Assembly (NCBI GenBank): GCA_013365365.1
Contig: JABVXU010000002.1
Span: forward strand, 568,446-632,445
Direction: 5' to 3'
Length of the DNA stretch: 64,000 bases
DNA from: Cruorifilaria tuberocauda
Taxonomy: Eukaryota > Nematoda > Chromadorea > Rhabditida > Onchocercidae
Part shown: in pieces, positions 38,701 to 50,715 of the stretch
Layout of the letters: each line of letters begins with the position of its first letter
Numbering within the stretch: position 1 is the first letter of the stretch
Position numbers and translations under genes: made by a program
The notes under the pieces: generated by a model
Seen by the model: only the letters and a program-made list of their open reading frames with translations
Database searches by the model: none
What the model was told of the DNA's origin: nothing

Positions 38701-38951
38701 AAAAAGATAAAACTGATAAATTTTCCATAAAAAACATGAAAAGGGCACAACACTTGGTGTGCATTATACTTACTTATTTTTTCCATGTCTTCTACTGCCA
38801 AAAGTGATTTTTTAGCCGTACATGATGAATGATCTTTTAGCATATCTAGCAAAATCTTTGGTGGTGTACTCAAACGAGTATTTAAAGTGCGAGTTCGGTG
38901 CGATTGACGCACTGGTCGTTTAATACTCTCTTGTTGCAATTTTTTCACCAT
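35752..38951 (-). CDS. Unrecognised protein: repeated R-x-S-x-R-x-R motif plus C-terminal coiled coil, 5 exons
   Basis: Minus-strand exons 38951-38774, 38592-38446, 38185-37946, 37684-37433, 36566-35752; all phases close, giving 543 residues. All four introns are phase 1, so exons 2, 3 and 4 are symmetrical. Exons 1, 3 and 4 each carry a 12-residue motif: RQSHRTRTLNTR, RHSSRIRIPNSR and RHSERQRIPSRR. A weaker form (VRILKTRF) opens exon 5. The protein is basic and Ser-rich up to about residue 350. A long heptad-rich coiled coil follows (ELREKIAHHLNNLHRENCRF through LLGRIRILETRNRNLEDF), then a polar tail ending in DSWMLHC. No signal peptide or membrane segment. The start is 8 nt after a TTTCTCAG acceptor (AG 38961-38960), consistent with trans-splicing. 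The motif loosely recalls CENP-C-type RxSxRxxxxP motifs, but that is speculation. Function unknown. Confidence 0.8.
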
Positions 38952-38959
38952 CTCTACAA

Positions 38960-40824
38960 CTGAGAAAGTGATAGAATACTTTCTAAATAGCAAAACAGTA
39001 ACCACAGATGACAGTACCAAATTTAAATTCATTTTTTAGTCATAAATTAGAAAAAAAGTCACCATCATATAGTTATGAACTACTTTCATAATTTCTTTTA
39101 ATACTATGGGCGTATTATACTTTTTAGATGCTAAAGGCTGCTTGTAAACTTTGTTTCCGAAAACCTCAAGATACTGCCCACTAAATCCCTATTCCTAACA
39201 TTAAAGATATCAGAGAAAATTAACCATCTGGAATTCAATAATTTTTGTCAAAAGTTGTTTATAGAGAAAATGATAGCTTTCTATGAAGGCTAATATACTT
39301 CATGTGATTCGCTACAGAAACTGTTCAATTTCCATTCTGACTTTTCCTCTTCTAACTAATTTATTCAGTGATAGAAGTTATCCAAGCATATTTTACATGA
39401 TAGATTCCATTTACGACGTGGTACAATAAAGAAGGATCCTTAAAGCTTTGACTAGACCAATGGTCCAAATAATAAAATTAAAGACTAAATAAAAAGCAAA
39501 TAAAATAACGCATGATCTCATAACCACCCCCACTTCACTACAGCTTGCTCTTTCCCAACAAATAATCTACTGATTATAAGAAATTATTATACGGCCCATC
39601 AATGCAATTATCCTCCTAGCTTGAAAGATTGTTTTTAATGTAAAAATTGCATTATCCCGAAGTGCAGGAATTATTGTCGAGGTGTGAAAGCACTAGCGTT
39701 GTGTTTTTTCGATAGCTTGCTTTTTTAGCAATCGTAGATACCCTAGCCTTTTTTATATTGATTGCAACTTTTCGTTTACAACATCTACACAAATCTTTAT
39801 TTGTAGGATCATCAGTCCGTGATTGTTGGTCGAGAGTGACTAGTTTTCAGCTAGCTTCTTCCAGTTCATATGATTTAGGTTTTTTGTAATTGATACTTAT
39901 GTTAAAGTTAGTTTTTGTGTAATTGACACTTATGATAAAATTACTACAATCTCGTCCTTATCCATAAATATTAACATCAGTTACCCTATTTTTCTTTGGC
40001 TTCTCTTTTCAAAGGACGATATTACTTCACTATGGAATTATATCGTACGTCTACATGACTTTGCTATCGATTTGTTCATTTATGCATGTATGAGAATACA
40101 TGCGTAAATGAATAAACGATTCCTATTGACTTCATCTCAATGCACTTACGCGATTACAATTGATTTCCTTTGAATATCTAATATATATATATATAAGGTA
40201 ACGGAGACCAATTGATCTAAGACTTCGCCTAATAGCTTCTATAGCAATCGACTTTACTTCATCCATCTCAACCGTTATCTCTTTAACTACGCCGAAATAT
40301 TCCTTATAACATCACATCTGATAAACTTCTCAGTTATAAACAAACTCTTTATAACATTTTATATATCTGGACTCATCATGAACTGCATTTTAAAATTTCC
40401 TTTGCTATCTACAATCTTCTGTATCATTCTTGCTCTGTCTCTTATTTTATTTTTTGCTAATAATCAGCATTATAGATGTTAATTTATGGTAGTGGAAGCT
40501 TTTTTCAAAATCAAGCATCCATGAAAAATATTTTAAAGACAATACAAATAATGCGCCTTAATGGAAGTACGAACAGGGGTTATACTTAAATGCTTTTAAA
40601 TGCACCTTGCCTTGAAGCAACAGACATTCACAATAGAATGCGCATGTACCTACATAGATCTGAAGTTACTTTTAAAGTAATTCCTCCACAAAAAAATGAA
40701 GCGTTGCGCAGAATATCAATAAACTTATCAAATGTTTCTTCTTTTTTACAGCGGAGGAAACAATTACTATTCTTGACTGATGAAACATTCGACGAAAACA
40801 ACAACGAAATAAACAAAGTTGAAT
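38960..40824. other. Intergenic region between the coiled-coil gene and nucleostemin
   Basis: No gene established. It holds a short imperfect hairpin (40075-40112), a two-copy imperfect direct repeat of about 33 bp around 39879-39945 (GTAATTGATACTTATG / GTAATTGACACTTATG) and a short TA run near 40185. A plus-strand 34-codon frame at 40378-40482 is hydrophobic and signal-like but has no partner exon. Confidence 0.4.
40075..40112. repeat. 17-bp imperfect hairpin
   Basis: Arms 40075-40091 and 40096-40112 pair with one mismatch around a 4-base loop. Confidence 0.7.
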
Positions 40825-43800
40825 TTATTCTTCATTCATTATATCAAAATCATACTCCTCTTGCTTGTCCGTGAGTGATGTCGACATCATTGTATTAATT
40901 ATTTCTTCAGTACGTTTATCTGAAAAAATACTAAAAAAATACTATCTTGAACCCTTTAATGAAATTTGTTAAAAGGCACTGAAAAATGCCGAGTAAGAAG
41001 CGAACCATCTACACTATAACTCTCCTTGATTTCCCTTCGCTATCATTATTTTCAAGAACTTACGGAGTTTTTTATTCTTCTTTTTGTGTTTTTTCACTGC
41101 TAGCTTAATCGCATAATTTATTCGAGAGTTCCCATCGATACTGAAGGAATTCGGGAAATTACTTCCATCCATTATTGTATCGTCTTTTACGTTTTTCTGA
41201 AATAAAAAAGCAGTAATACCTACAATGGATTAAAATGCAAAAAACTTATAACGAATAAGAGATCAAATTCATGGGAAGAGAAATAATTAGGTGAGAGCAA
41301 CATTTTGTTATCTCTACATAATATTGAAACCTTAATATATGGTTGTACATAAACATTAGATTTCCTAACTATGAGAAAAAAAGAAGGCTTCGCAACTATT
41401 CAAACAACAAAACAAGAAATGAGCACATCTACCTTATCATCATGATAAATAACCATCTCTCTTGAAACGTTTTCAAATTCCATTCGCGTTTCATCAATTC
41501 CTTCCTCCCTTTCTTCTGCTGCTGCCAGGTCATATTTCACCATTACTTTCATCGCGCTTCTCGTCGGTAGTTCTTAATTAAAGAAATGTTGTGTAAAATA
41601 TATTTCTTTAATATGCTTTACAATAATTTACGTAATTTTATGTAATACTTTATATCTTAGATAAATGATTTAGCGCTGATGGAAAATGCAACCCGAAGAT
41701 TACCTTCCACCAAAACTTTTTGCTCATCATTCAACACATCCAAATCAAATTCTTTTGACAATTCATTTAGCAGTTCTGCGGAACATAAACCGAGATCACG
41801 ACTCACTATAATTTCTGGCGGTTCTGTAAAGTACCGCAATCTTCCGCAATTCCAGTCGATTAGTACCTGAAAGAATAAAAATATGAATTTTTTAAATCTT
41901 TGATAATTAAATAATATTCGATAACTCGAAAATCAGAAAATAGAATTTTAAGAGTAATGATTCAAATTTTAAAACGAGCCTTCCGAGCTGCAGCATTCAA
42001 ATCGGGACGTCCGCCTTTCTTCAGTCGGCCTCCTTTTCGAGCAATATAAGCTAGGAATTCATCACAAGTTTTGAATTCCGGTATTTCATAGTGAAGAATT
42101 AACTACAAATAAAGTATGAATTTTTTAAACACACATTCTCTTAACTAAAAACATTTCCCATATCCTGAAAGAACAAGGGATGCCGCCTAAAAAGCAATGC
42201 AAAACTAACACTATCTCGGGAACAACGCCTTAAAATGGCTCGTACTGGAGCTACGGGGTCAGCCAGACTTTCTACTCGTATTGCATTTTTAAGAGCAATT
42301 TCATTATTGTCCAAACGACCGTTTGACTCTATTATTACACCGGGAGAATCCAATAATCGGATGTGTTTGTCCAGATTTACTTCTTGCACTTGTCTGGGAA
42401 TATTTTTGAAAAAATAATGAAATACCTATGCGTTCACATTATGGTCTATGAGAGAGATTAGAAGTACATAATAAAATTTATAACACAATATCATTCTACT
42501 TGATGTTCAAAATTGATTGAAAATGCTAAATTCTACTTATTTTACACAAAATAGTCCAAGTTTCCAAGTACCTTGTGATTCCTGGTGCAGCACCAACGTC
42601 ACAAACCCGCTTCCTTTTCAAACTGTTGATAAAACTACTTTTACCGACATTAGGATAGCCTAAAGAATCATATTAATTCTGGTTTCAAACAGGAAAAACT
42701 ATTTAAGCATTTCTGTGCAATTTTCATTTTGTCAATATCCCCATATTTTTAAAGCACAATTTGGGAATTCTAATAAGACAACAGTTCACTAAATTCTGAT
42801 CTCAGTTTCCATTGCCGAATATTCAATCATCATCAAACATGAAAGAAAAATCTCAAAAAATTTTGCATCGTTCTGCAACAAAGGTAGAAGTGTGCTACCA
42901 ATATGCTACCAAAAATTTCGCCATTAAATTTCTTGTCGAGAGAATAGTAGATGAACACGACCAGCGTTAATCTTTCGTAAATGTTATCAAAATTAGTTAT
43001 TAAAACTGAAATGCATATTATCAAAAGACAACCAATTAAAAGTACTTACCTACTACTCCTACCCGAATTATTGTCTTGCTGTTCTTATTTCTGCAATAAT
43101 TTAACAAAAGTTTCATCACAAGGTCTGCTCCAACACATTTTGAAGTTGGAAAATGCAAATTTGATGGAGTGAAACGTCCCTGAATAAAAATGACTTATAT
43201 CATTTCTGAAGATTACGGTTCAGGAAATCAGCCTTCAACTTCCATCAATTATATATTAATTTATAAAACCATATTTCTTGCTTTATTTCTTCCTGGACCA
43301 GGAATTCGAGAACTTTCTAGGTAGGTTACCAAATTACGATTCTGTTCCTGAGTTGAAGCTTTAAAAGCTATAGTTGGTGACTGTTGCTGTAAATACATGA
43401 GCCACTTCTTCACATTTTCTTTCGGTACAAGGTCAATTTTATTCAGGAGCAAAACAAGTCGTTTTCCTGCATTTAAAACACATTCTTCGACATTTTTACT
43501 TCTACTTCCTAATGGATCTCGCGCATCAAGCACCTGAAAAAATATGTTCATTTTCTAAAATCGTAATTTTCATAGATTACGAATTGATATTTCGAAAATG
43601 TTATTATATGCAAATTCGATGCTACCGTGATTTTCGAGAAATTTACAATATAAACAAGTATGCCAATTCATCGTAAAAGTGTTTGCGTGATACAACTATC
43701 TGATTTCTTTAGCCTATGATAGCTCCCAGATATATATTCTGCTTTACATAATCAAGATTACAACAGACCTCAATAACAATGTCTGCAGATTCAATAATTT

Positions 43801-44889
43801 TCCGAAATGCATCAGTATACTGCTTCTGTATTTTCTCACGCACTTCTTCCAAATTTTCCATGCTCTGATTCTCAGACAGTTGCGACATTTTTTCCGCCTT
43901 CAAAATGCAAATTTCACTGCAGAAGAAATATACAAGTTCAGTATGTTGGACGAAAATATTTCCACTTGAATGACGCATGAATGGAAAGACACAAATCAAA
44001 GTGTCACTGAAAATTTTTCACTGCAACTTATGACTAGTAATCAACAATAGCTTTTGAAAATCTCCCATTTACATCATAATCTGCACTCTGTATGAACAGG
44101 ACTTGTAAAAGTTTAAAAAATAATCTAAAGTGACTTGTTTCGTAACCTTCAAAGCCAGTGTCTTCAAGTTATCCGATATACATTTGCGTTTAGCTCCAAC
44201 TCTTGCGACGTCAGGATGTTTTTGCTTCGTAGTTTTTTTCTTTTCATACTTCTCATACTCCATGCGTTCTCGTTCTCTCTCTGCTCGCATCAATATTTCT
44301 TCCTTGAATGGACATTTGTTTGGCACATTTATTGACTTGTTTTTAGCTTTCCATATCTTCGCCTCTAAAAATATTCAAAGTATCTAATGATAGCAATCTT
44401 TTAGTCTTTGAAAATTGAAAAGACTTCCTTAGAAAATTTGCAGAGAATGAACTCATATCATTTCATTAAAAATACAAAGATTTGGCGAATGATAAAGGAG
44501 AATAATTTATCATCAGTAAGTGCATGGAGCTTTTAAAAAGAAAAAACAAAATGACTCACATTTTTACACCTCTATTTGATAGGATTTCTGAAATTTGTAA
44601 GGTTAATTCTCCTGTCAAGGTGATTTAACCTTCCAAATTTCAAAAATTAAAAATTACAGAAAAAAAACGAAAGTAAAACCATTACTGTCTTTCTTCGCCT
44701 CTTTCTTAAGTTTCCTGTTGTGTTCCCTGACTTTCTTTGCTATTTTATAACGTTTCGCGCACGCTTGTCGCTTACTTGTTTTTTCTGTAAAAACAAAGGA
44801 AAAAAAAGACATGTAAATGAATGTCAGACATCTAAAATTGAATTAATTCGACAAAACTGGAAACACTTACTTAAGCAATACTTGGCCAT
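40825..44889 (-). CDS. nst-1: Nucleostemin-family nucleolar GTPase (GNL3 / NST-1), complete, 13 exons
   Basis: Minus-strand exons: 44889-44871, 44784-44680, 44364-44147, 43897-43769, 43533-43330, 43179-43050, 42659-42572, 42393-42210, 42102-41980, 41866-41704, 41572-41433, 41196-41064, 40919-40825. All phases close (576 residues; human GNL3 549). The basic N-terminus ([20 protein letters not shown]) matches the GNL3 nucleolar/coiled domain almost residue for residue. The GTPase is circularly permuted: VLDARDPLG then G4 NKID at about 188, followed by G1 GYPNVGKSS at about 269, G2-region GAAPGITR, and G3 DSPG at about 313-316. The C-terminus is acidic and lysine-rich and ends [11 protein letters not shown], recalling the YDF..DY end of GNL3. 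Family members act in large ribosomal subunit maturation, cell proliferation and germline growth. Intron 9 appears to be GC-AG. The start was chosen for MAKYCLK joining the conserved exon 2. Confidence 0.92.
41867..41979 (-). other. GC-AG intron (nucleostemin intron 9)
   Basis: Minus-strand donor AAG|GCTCGT, acceptor TTCTTTCAG. It joins LNAAARK to VLIDWNCG, matching the family's AAK..L..W block. The only nearby GT (4 nt on) shifts exon 10 into a stop. Confidence 0.65.
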
Positions 44890-47593
44890 ATGACGTAAAT
44901 TTACACAGCTTGAAATATTTTCAGGAAAAACTGAGAGTCTGAAAGGAATAACAAAGTATCAATGTATGAGACAACATGAACGATCAATAACATTACCAAC
45001 TCCAGATTCCGATTCAAGAAATTAATTCCTACTTTCTAATCGATAGTCGCCCACAGTTACTCCACAACTTTATTTTCTGCAGCCCTTTCTGCAACAACTC
45101 TATCCACTGGCAGAAATATGATTTACCATTCGAACGATGCTGTCGGTAAGAAGTATCAGCTATATATCTCTATTACTTTCTTCTCGATCTATCAAGAAAA
45201 GCTCTTCCAAGCTCATATTTTTGAACTATCAATTACAAGTAATGATCAAAAGCCAGAAAATTTCATTTCCTGTACTTATATTTGAGTATGCATACTATAC
45301 AAATAGTTCTTTATTTAATACAGGCACAGCTAAGATACAAAAATATTTATATTCAAAATTATTTATATTTGCATTCTTTCTGTTATACACTAATACTGTT
45401 ATCCTTGTAACTGTTCAATTATAGTGGTCTATCAAAATCAAAATTTCCGGTCTCTGTTCATCTTCAGTAATCACTGCGCGAAAAAATATAAGCTTAATTC
45501 AGAAAAAAAGAAAAGGGATTTTCTCCTTTTCATCTTCATGTAAGATACTCCTCTTTTTTATTTTTCCATCTTTCAGGAGCAAATTCATACTTTTTTGTGG
45601 AATGCTGGACCAAATATCTTTTATTATTTCAAATGAATGATTAAATCGATATGAGAATTTTTTTCTAGAACATTTTTCAATACTTTATCATATGATTTAC
45701 TAGTTGATCTATTATCAGATTATTTTCAAAAGTTATTTTAAATTAAAAAAGTGATAAAAAATACTTTGTTGACGATGCAATTCATTAAAATAATGTGTTG
45801 AAAAACTAATAAATGTTAATTTTTATGTATTTTTGTGTTCGCAAATAATCGTTTTGCTTAAAAGACATTCTTGTGTTTCAATTGCCAATATTTTTTTCTA
45901 ATGAGCTAACTGGAATCGAAAGAGGTGTAGCCCAATAAAGGTTCGTTTAAGAACTGAGCCGTGCAGTAAATTTCAGTCGAATTCAACACTCTGATATTTC
46001 TCTCTACAATCAACTTCACTGGAGTTATTGATCAACTTATTCTGAAGTTGATTAAAAAATAAATTAATTCGTTTGAAGCAAATATGCCCAAAAATTCGTT
46101 TTTGTGTTTATCCTAAAATATATCACTATTAAATGTATTTGAATTCAACTTTCATCCATTCAGCAGAAGTTGATACTTTCAAATTTGCTAATTTAATAAT
46201 GTTAATTCCAATACAATAAGTATGAATCCTCAAATAAACAGAATAAGACAAAAAACTTAGTAACGTCTTTAAGGGCATTTGCAGTTTCATACAAAACAAA
46301 AATTAGTCATTTGAAAATGTACTTTGTTAGGAGTTTTGAAAAACTTATTTCATATTTAAAAATGTGCTCCTTACCACTTCAATCAATCATTGCTGTCGTT
46401 GTAAGATGTCAGAATGTTATCTGATTGGATAGTTTTGTTAACATTTATTTCCTTTCTTTTTTTTATGATTAATTTTGTGCGGTTATAAACTATTGACATT
46501 TACAGAAGTAAGCGATTAAAATAGAACTAGTTAAGTTCCAAGTAATTGAAACGGACGACTAATTAACAATGATATTTATGTAAGAATAACGGAAGAGATC
46601 GGAGAACCTATCTCCGATTCTTATAAATCAAGAATAATGATGTGATCCGGTTGTGATGCAAAAAAAATTGACAACGCTTTTCATCTTATCTCAGTGCATC
46701 GATTGAATACATTCTACTTTTCATTTTCACCTATCGCATGAGAATTTTTTTGCTGACATTAAATTTTAACCTTCATTAATTAGCAATTTAAGCGTTAATG
46801 AGCAAATATAAATGAATGTATGGAGAAAAGTGTAACATGATACTTCAGCTGAACCATTCTCGTTTTGCGATGTAAAACGTTAAGACGTAGTTGTTGTAGA
46901 AAGTTGTAAAACTTATGGTATAATTTAATATACTTTTTTTTGAATATTGTTTTAATTCATAGTTGCGTTTGATTAATGATGAATGCTGGAAATTACTATC
47001 GTCGAAGTTTTATTTTGATTAAAGTTCAAACATACTGAAGTAACGCTTCAAAAATGAGGAAGTTATAAAGCAGTTCACATCCTCGAAAATGGAAAACAAA
47101 TAGCGAAAAGGAGTGCGTGACTGCATCACGTGCAGTATTTATTTCACTATAGGAACCTTTTCAAATCATTTACCGATTTCAGTTGAACAAATGAAATGAT
47201 GTATTTATTATCTGGAAATATAAGCTCAAGTTTAGATAGTCTAGAAGTTTTAATGATTCATTTTTAAATATTCAATCGAATAGATGAAGTATGTGAGGAT
47301 AGAAAGTTGATTTGTGGGGAGGAAAATCAAATGATTTTTTTTAAAAGAAATGTTTTGCTTCGAATGGGCTTCTTCCGGTCATTTACTAATTTATTTCATA
47401 TCCTTTTATTTTTCTAGCAAATTCTGTTGAATTTTTAATACTTCGGTTTTAATTCAGATAAGTTTCTAATCTTCAGCAATACTCATTTGTCTTTCATTCT
47501 TCCGTTTTTTAGTTGTAAAGCTGTAGAACTATTCTGTTGATTGCTGTAATAAAGAAATAAACGATAGATTTGAAAAAATTTTTCAATTTTAAG
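44890..47593. other. Intergenic region between divergent nucleostemin and NPC2-like genes
   Basis: No coding exon recognised; very A+T-rich. An acceptor-like TTTCAAG about 20 nt upstream of the nucleostemin ATG may be its trans-splice site. Promoters of both divergent genes should lie here. Confidence 0.4.
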
Positions 47594-47596
47594 ATA

Positions 47597-49903
47597 ATGA
47601 CAGCAGTATTTTCGACAGTTATATTTCTGCTCTTATTAATTGCTTTTTCCGCAAACGCAGATTTCCAGAAAATTAAATTCAAAAATTGCAGTAAGCTATT
47701 AAGCTATTACTGATTTTTGAAATTGTAATTTTTAAATGTTTAATAAAGGGAGAGTTAACCTGAAGATTTACAGATGTTTACTGCCAATAGCAGAAAACTG
47801 TCCGATAAATTTGAAATTTACCTACCGGTAGATTTCAATGCACGAGTTACATCGTATGATCATCTGGACAACAACCTTTAGGTCTTTTAATTGGTCCCTT
47901 AATTCATAGGACAGTTATATTGTTTCTTAAACTTGTTATCTCTTTAGAATCGGCATTTAACATCAAAAACGTGGAAGTAAGCGGATGCGTGGGCTCGTCG
48001 AAAGGTCACTGTGCTTTCAAGAAAGGTACAACACCGCGTTTACGAATCGAGTTTGTACCCAGTAAGAGCTTTTCTTAATGTATCATATCAATCTTTCGTA
48101 CACAAAATAAGTTTGAATAAATTTTTGATAGACAAAACAAATTTGAAATCCAATTCGACGATTGTCTGTCTAACAAACTTAGTATCCAAAACGTTCACTA
48201 CTAAAGAAGTGAATTATCCAAACCGAATATAACTGAGTATTATTAATTAGTATTACTTCCTGCATGCATTTACAACAATAAATGAACAAAAACTGATCAA
48301 TGCCGTTTTATTTGAAATTTCTAAATAATGGAAAATTAGAGCAATATATTTAAAAAGTAGTCTCGAAATATAAGACTCAACTTCTGCTATTGGATCTCAT
48401 TATTGCACACATAAAATTAAGATGTGTGGCATAAAATTAAATTAAAATGTACTTTTACGCTTAAGTTACGCGTTTAATCATCAATAATTAATTATTCTGT
48501 GAAGAATATGAAGTTTGCTATCAATGATGCATTTATACATCATAACTAGTAACATACTATCGCTTAAATTTTCCGTTAACATGTTTCTCAAATCTATTTC
48601 AGCAAGAACAACGGAGACTCTTGAAACTACAGTACGGGCAAAAATCGCCGGTAGCGTCATTGTATCATTCAATTTAGAACAAAAAGATCCGTGCAAAGGT
48701 GGTAATCTGACATGTCCGCTTAAGGAAGGAGAAACGTACTATTATGAGCAAGGTGTTACCATACTGAAAGAATACCCTAAGGCATATTTTATCTTCTTTA
48801 AAAAAACTATATGTAAAGTTCGAGGCATAGTTAACGATCCTACATATGGAGAAAAAGATAAATATATAATTACCTGGAGGCGATTAGCAAGAAGTGGTGT
48901 CTAATTGTGTGACGAATATTAGATTGATGCAAAGTAATTGCATTTTTGATTAACAATTTTAAATCAATACGATTAGGATGTAACAGAGATTTGTTAATTG
49001 ATGCATGAAATGTTGCAATTAGCATATTTTTGATAACGAAAAATAAGTTCGTTTATTATTCAACGGAGAAATTATATCATGACAAACTAAGTTTCTTTTC
49101 TTACTTTTTAATAATAGCCATAATAAATAAAATTACTAATATTTGCTCAAATAGTTCTGAGAGCAGCAATGATTTCAACGTGATTCAGACGACTGTAACG
49201 ATCAAACAATTAATCACAACTTCTCTAACCGCAAGTTTACTTGATAGAAATTTGCAGCTTTTCTATTCGACTATTAAAATAATTACTGTATCCTACCCAT
49301 TCCTCATCGCCTCTTGCAATTCAATCAAGAAATGGCTGATCTTTGCTGCATAGTATAAAATAATGAAATATTTCGAATTTCTTCGGTTATTGATTAGAAA
49401 GCATTTACTTACTAAGCTTTTCATCTTTTTAATTTGCTTCAAATGTCGAATAGCTGTCGGATCATTTATTTTAAAGTCTTCAACACCTTCCTGTGCAGTG
49501 TAAAACGATCAACTTGTTGATAGCTCTAACAACTTCTCATTTCGATCATCATGTCTCTTTTCTAAAACTTTCGTCTTTTTGAACCAATATACTTTATTGC
49601 ATTCTCGCTAAGAATTCTTGGGTCAAATACGTTGTAATATTAAGAGAATTAGTTTCAAAATAAAATGAACAACAAGCAGACAAATCGTTAACATATAACC
49701 AGAGATGAAAGAATAGAATTTAACACATTAGCTTTTAAATTAATCAGTTATCATAACCTATTTTATTCAAAATTATCATTTTATTCCAGGTGGACAATGT
49801 ACAAATTAATTGGCTTATCAATGATAAAAGCAACGACGGAACTGCAAACGATGGTAATAAACGTGAAATATGTATCATATTTTTAACAAAAATTGTTGAA
49901 TAA
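47597..49903 (+). CDS. NPC2-like (ML domain) secreted sterol/lipid-binding protein, 4 exons
   Basis: Exons 47597-47690, 47948-48061, 48603-48781, 49790-49903; phases close, giving 166 residues. Residues 1-20 are a signal peptide (MTAVFSTVIFLLLLIAFSA). The mature protein has exactly six cysteines in NPC2 order: FKNC, SGC, GHC, DPC, LTC, EIC. It also has NPC2 landmarks: EVSGC, KKG before a beta strand, LTCPLKEGETYYYEQ, EYPK, and the W-containing strand VQINWLINDK. NPC2 proteins bind sterols in late endosomes and lysosomes or are secreted. The third intron (48782-49789) starts with GC. Ignoring it gives a frame that runs on to a stop at 48904 and loses the last two strands. A TTTTAAG acceptor 3 nt before the ATG (AG 47592-47593) suggests trans-splicing. 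Confidence 0.85.
48782..49789 (+). other. GC-AG intron (NPC2-like intron 3)
   Basis: Donor CTAAG|GCATAT, acceptor TTATTCCAG. It joins KEYPK to VDNVQINWLINDK, matching the EYPSIKLVVEW block of NPC2 and restoring the sixth Cys (NKREICII). At 1008 bp it is long for this window. Confidence 0.75.
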
Positions 49904-50692
49904 ATGTAATTGTATGCTCATCAATACATATTATTCTATCCATCGCGAAATAATTTGCTCGAAATTCCGTCTCCTGTTGGAGAAGCTATATCTGTGACAC
50001 GTTGTCTTGACAACTCAGTCAATGTTGCTTCGGAAAAATATGACTTTATATATTTATCATTCCAGATCTAATACACCTCTTCCACTTAACAATTGGAATC
50101 AAATAAAAACGTAGAGTGAGATTTCAGTCAAACAATATCGCAACATGAGACATAAAAATTTCTGTAGCTGGGATGCTCACGTTTGAATAACTACGTACTT
50201 CAAGCACCTTTTCCACTCCACATCATTTTCGAATTACATCACGTTAATCAGAATGACTGGTACGTCGATTTCGTAGCGAGACACACGCTCATGTGATCTT
50301 CCACTGCCATAACGGATATTCGCGTGCTTCTAACGTTTTTTGTCGGCAGTAAGATTTCGAGAGTATTATTGTTAGAGTTGGTGTATCTTATTTCACCATT
50401 TCCACATACTTTCCAGACTGAATGAAAACATAAGTTTCCAATTTTTCAAATTGATTCCAAAAGAAAAAAATCCTTATAAATTTAAATAAGTAAACTGTCA
50501 TGATTTTTTTTCAATTCATTCAGGTAGTTGGACTCAAAGCAGCTAATGTACTTTCTTTGCTTGATATAATCATGCTGTTTTATTTGGGTCAATACAAACA
50601 TAGTTTTACCCACTCTTCGCACGTATTCCAAAGTTAAATAGGTGATTCTGTGTTTTTTTAGAATGAATTCCGTCATAGTTAAATTATGCTAC
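49904..50692. other. Intergenic region between NPC2-like gene and VPS13D
   Basis: No gene recognised. It should carry the NPC2-like 3' end and the VPS13D promoter. Confidence 0.4.
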
Positions 50693-50700
50693 TTTTTAGG
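50693..50700 (+). promoter_or_regulatory. Probable SL trans-splice acceptor of VPS13D
   Basis: TTTTTAG ends at 50699, 17 bases before the ATG at 50716. No in-phase upstream exon is seen. Confidence 0.5.
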
Positions 50701-50715
50701 AGGAAATACGCAATA

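Noticed and set aside
39879..39945. Possible satellite repeat
   Set aside because: Only two imperfect units of about 33 bp are present, so it is a local tandem duplication and not an array.
40378..40482. Plus-strand 34-codon signal-peptide-like frame
   Set aside because: Hydrophobic peptides arise easily from T-rich sequence, and no in-phase partner exon was found.
40590..40874. Plus-strand 94-codon single-exon gene
   Set aside because: It overlaps the last coding exon of nucleostemin on the other strand, has no convincing trans-splice site and resembles no family.
48603..48904. Exon 3 of the NPC2-like gene running to the stop at 48904 as the true C-terminus
   Set aside because: It loses the conserved EYP...W strand and the sixth cysteine in its NPC2 position. 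Both are restored in phase by the GC-AG intron and the exon at 49790-49903.
49030..49353. Plus-strand 107-codon open frame
   Set aside because: It lies within the GC-AG intron of the NPC2-like gene, is low-complexity A+T-rich, and has no splice or family support.
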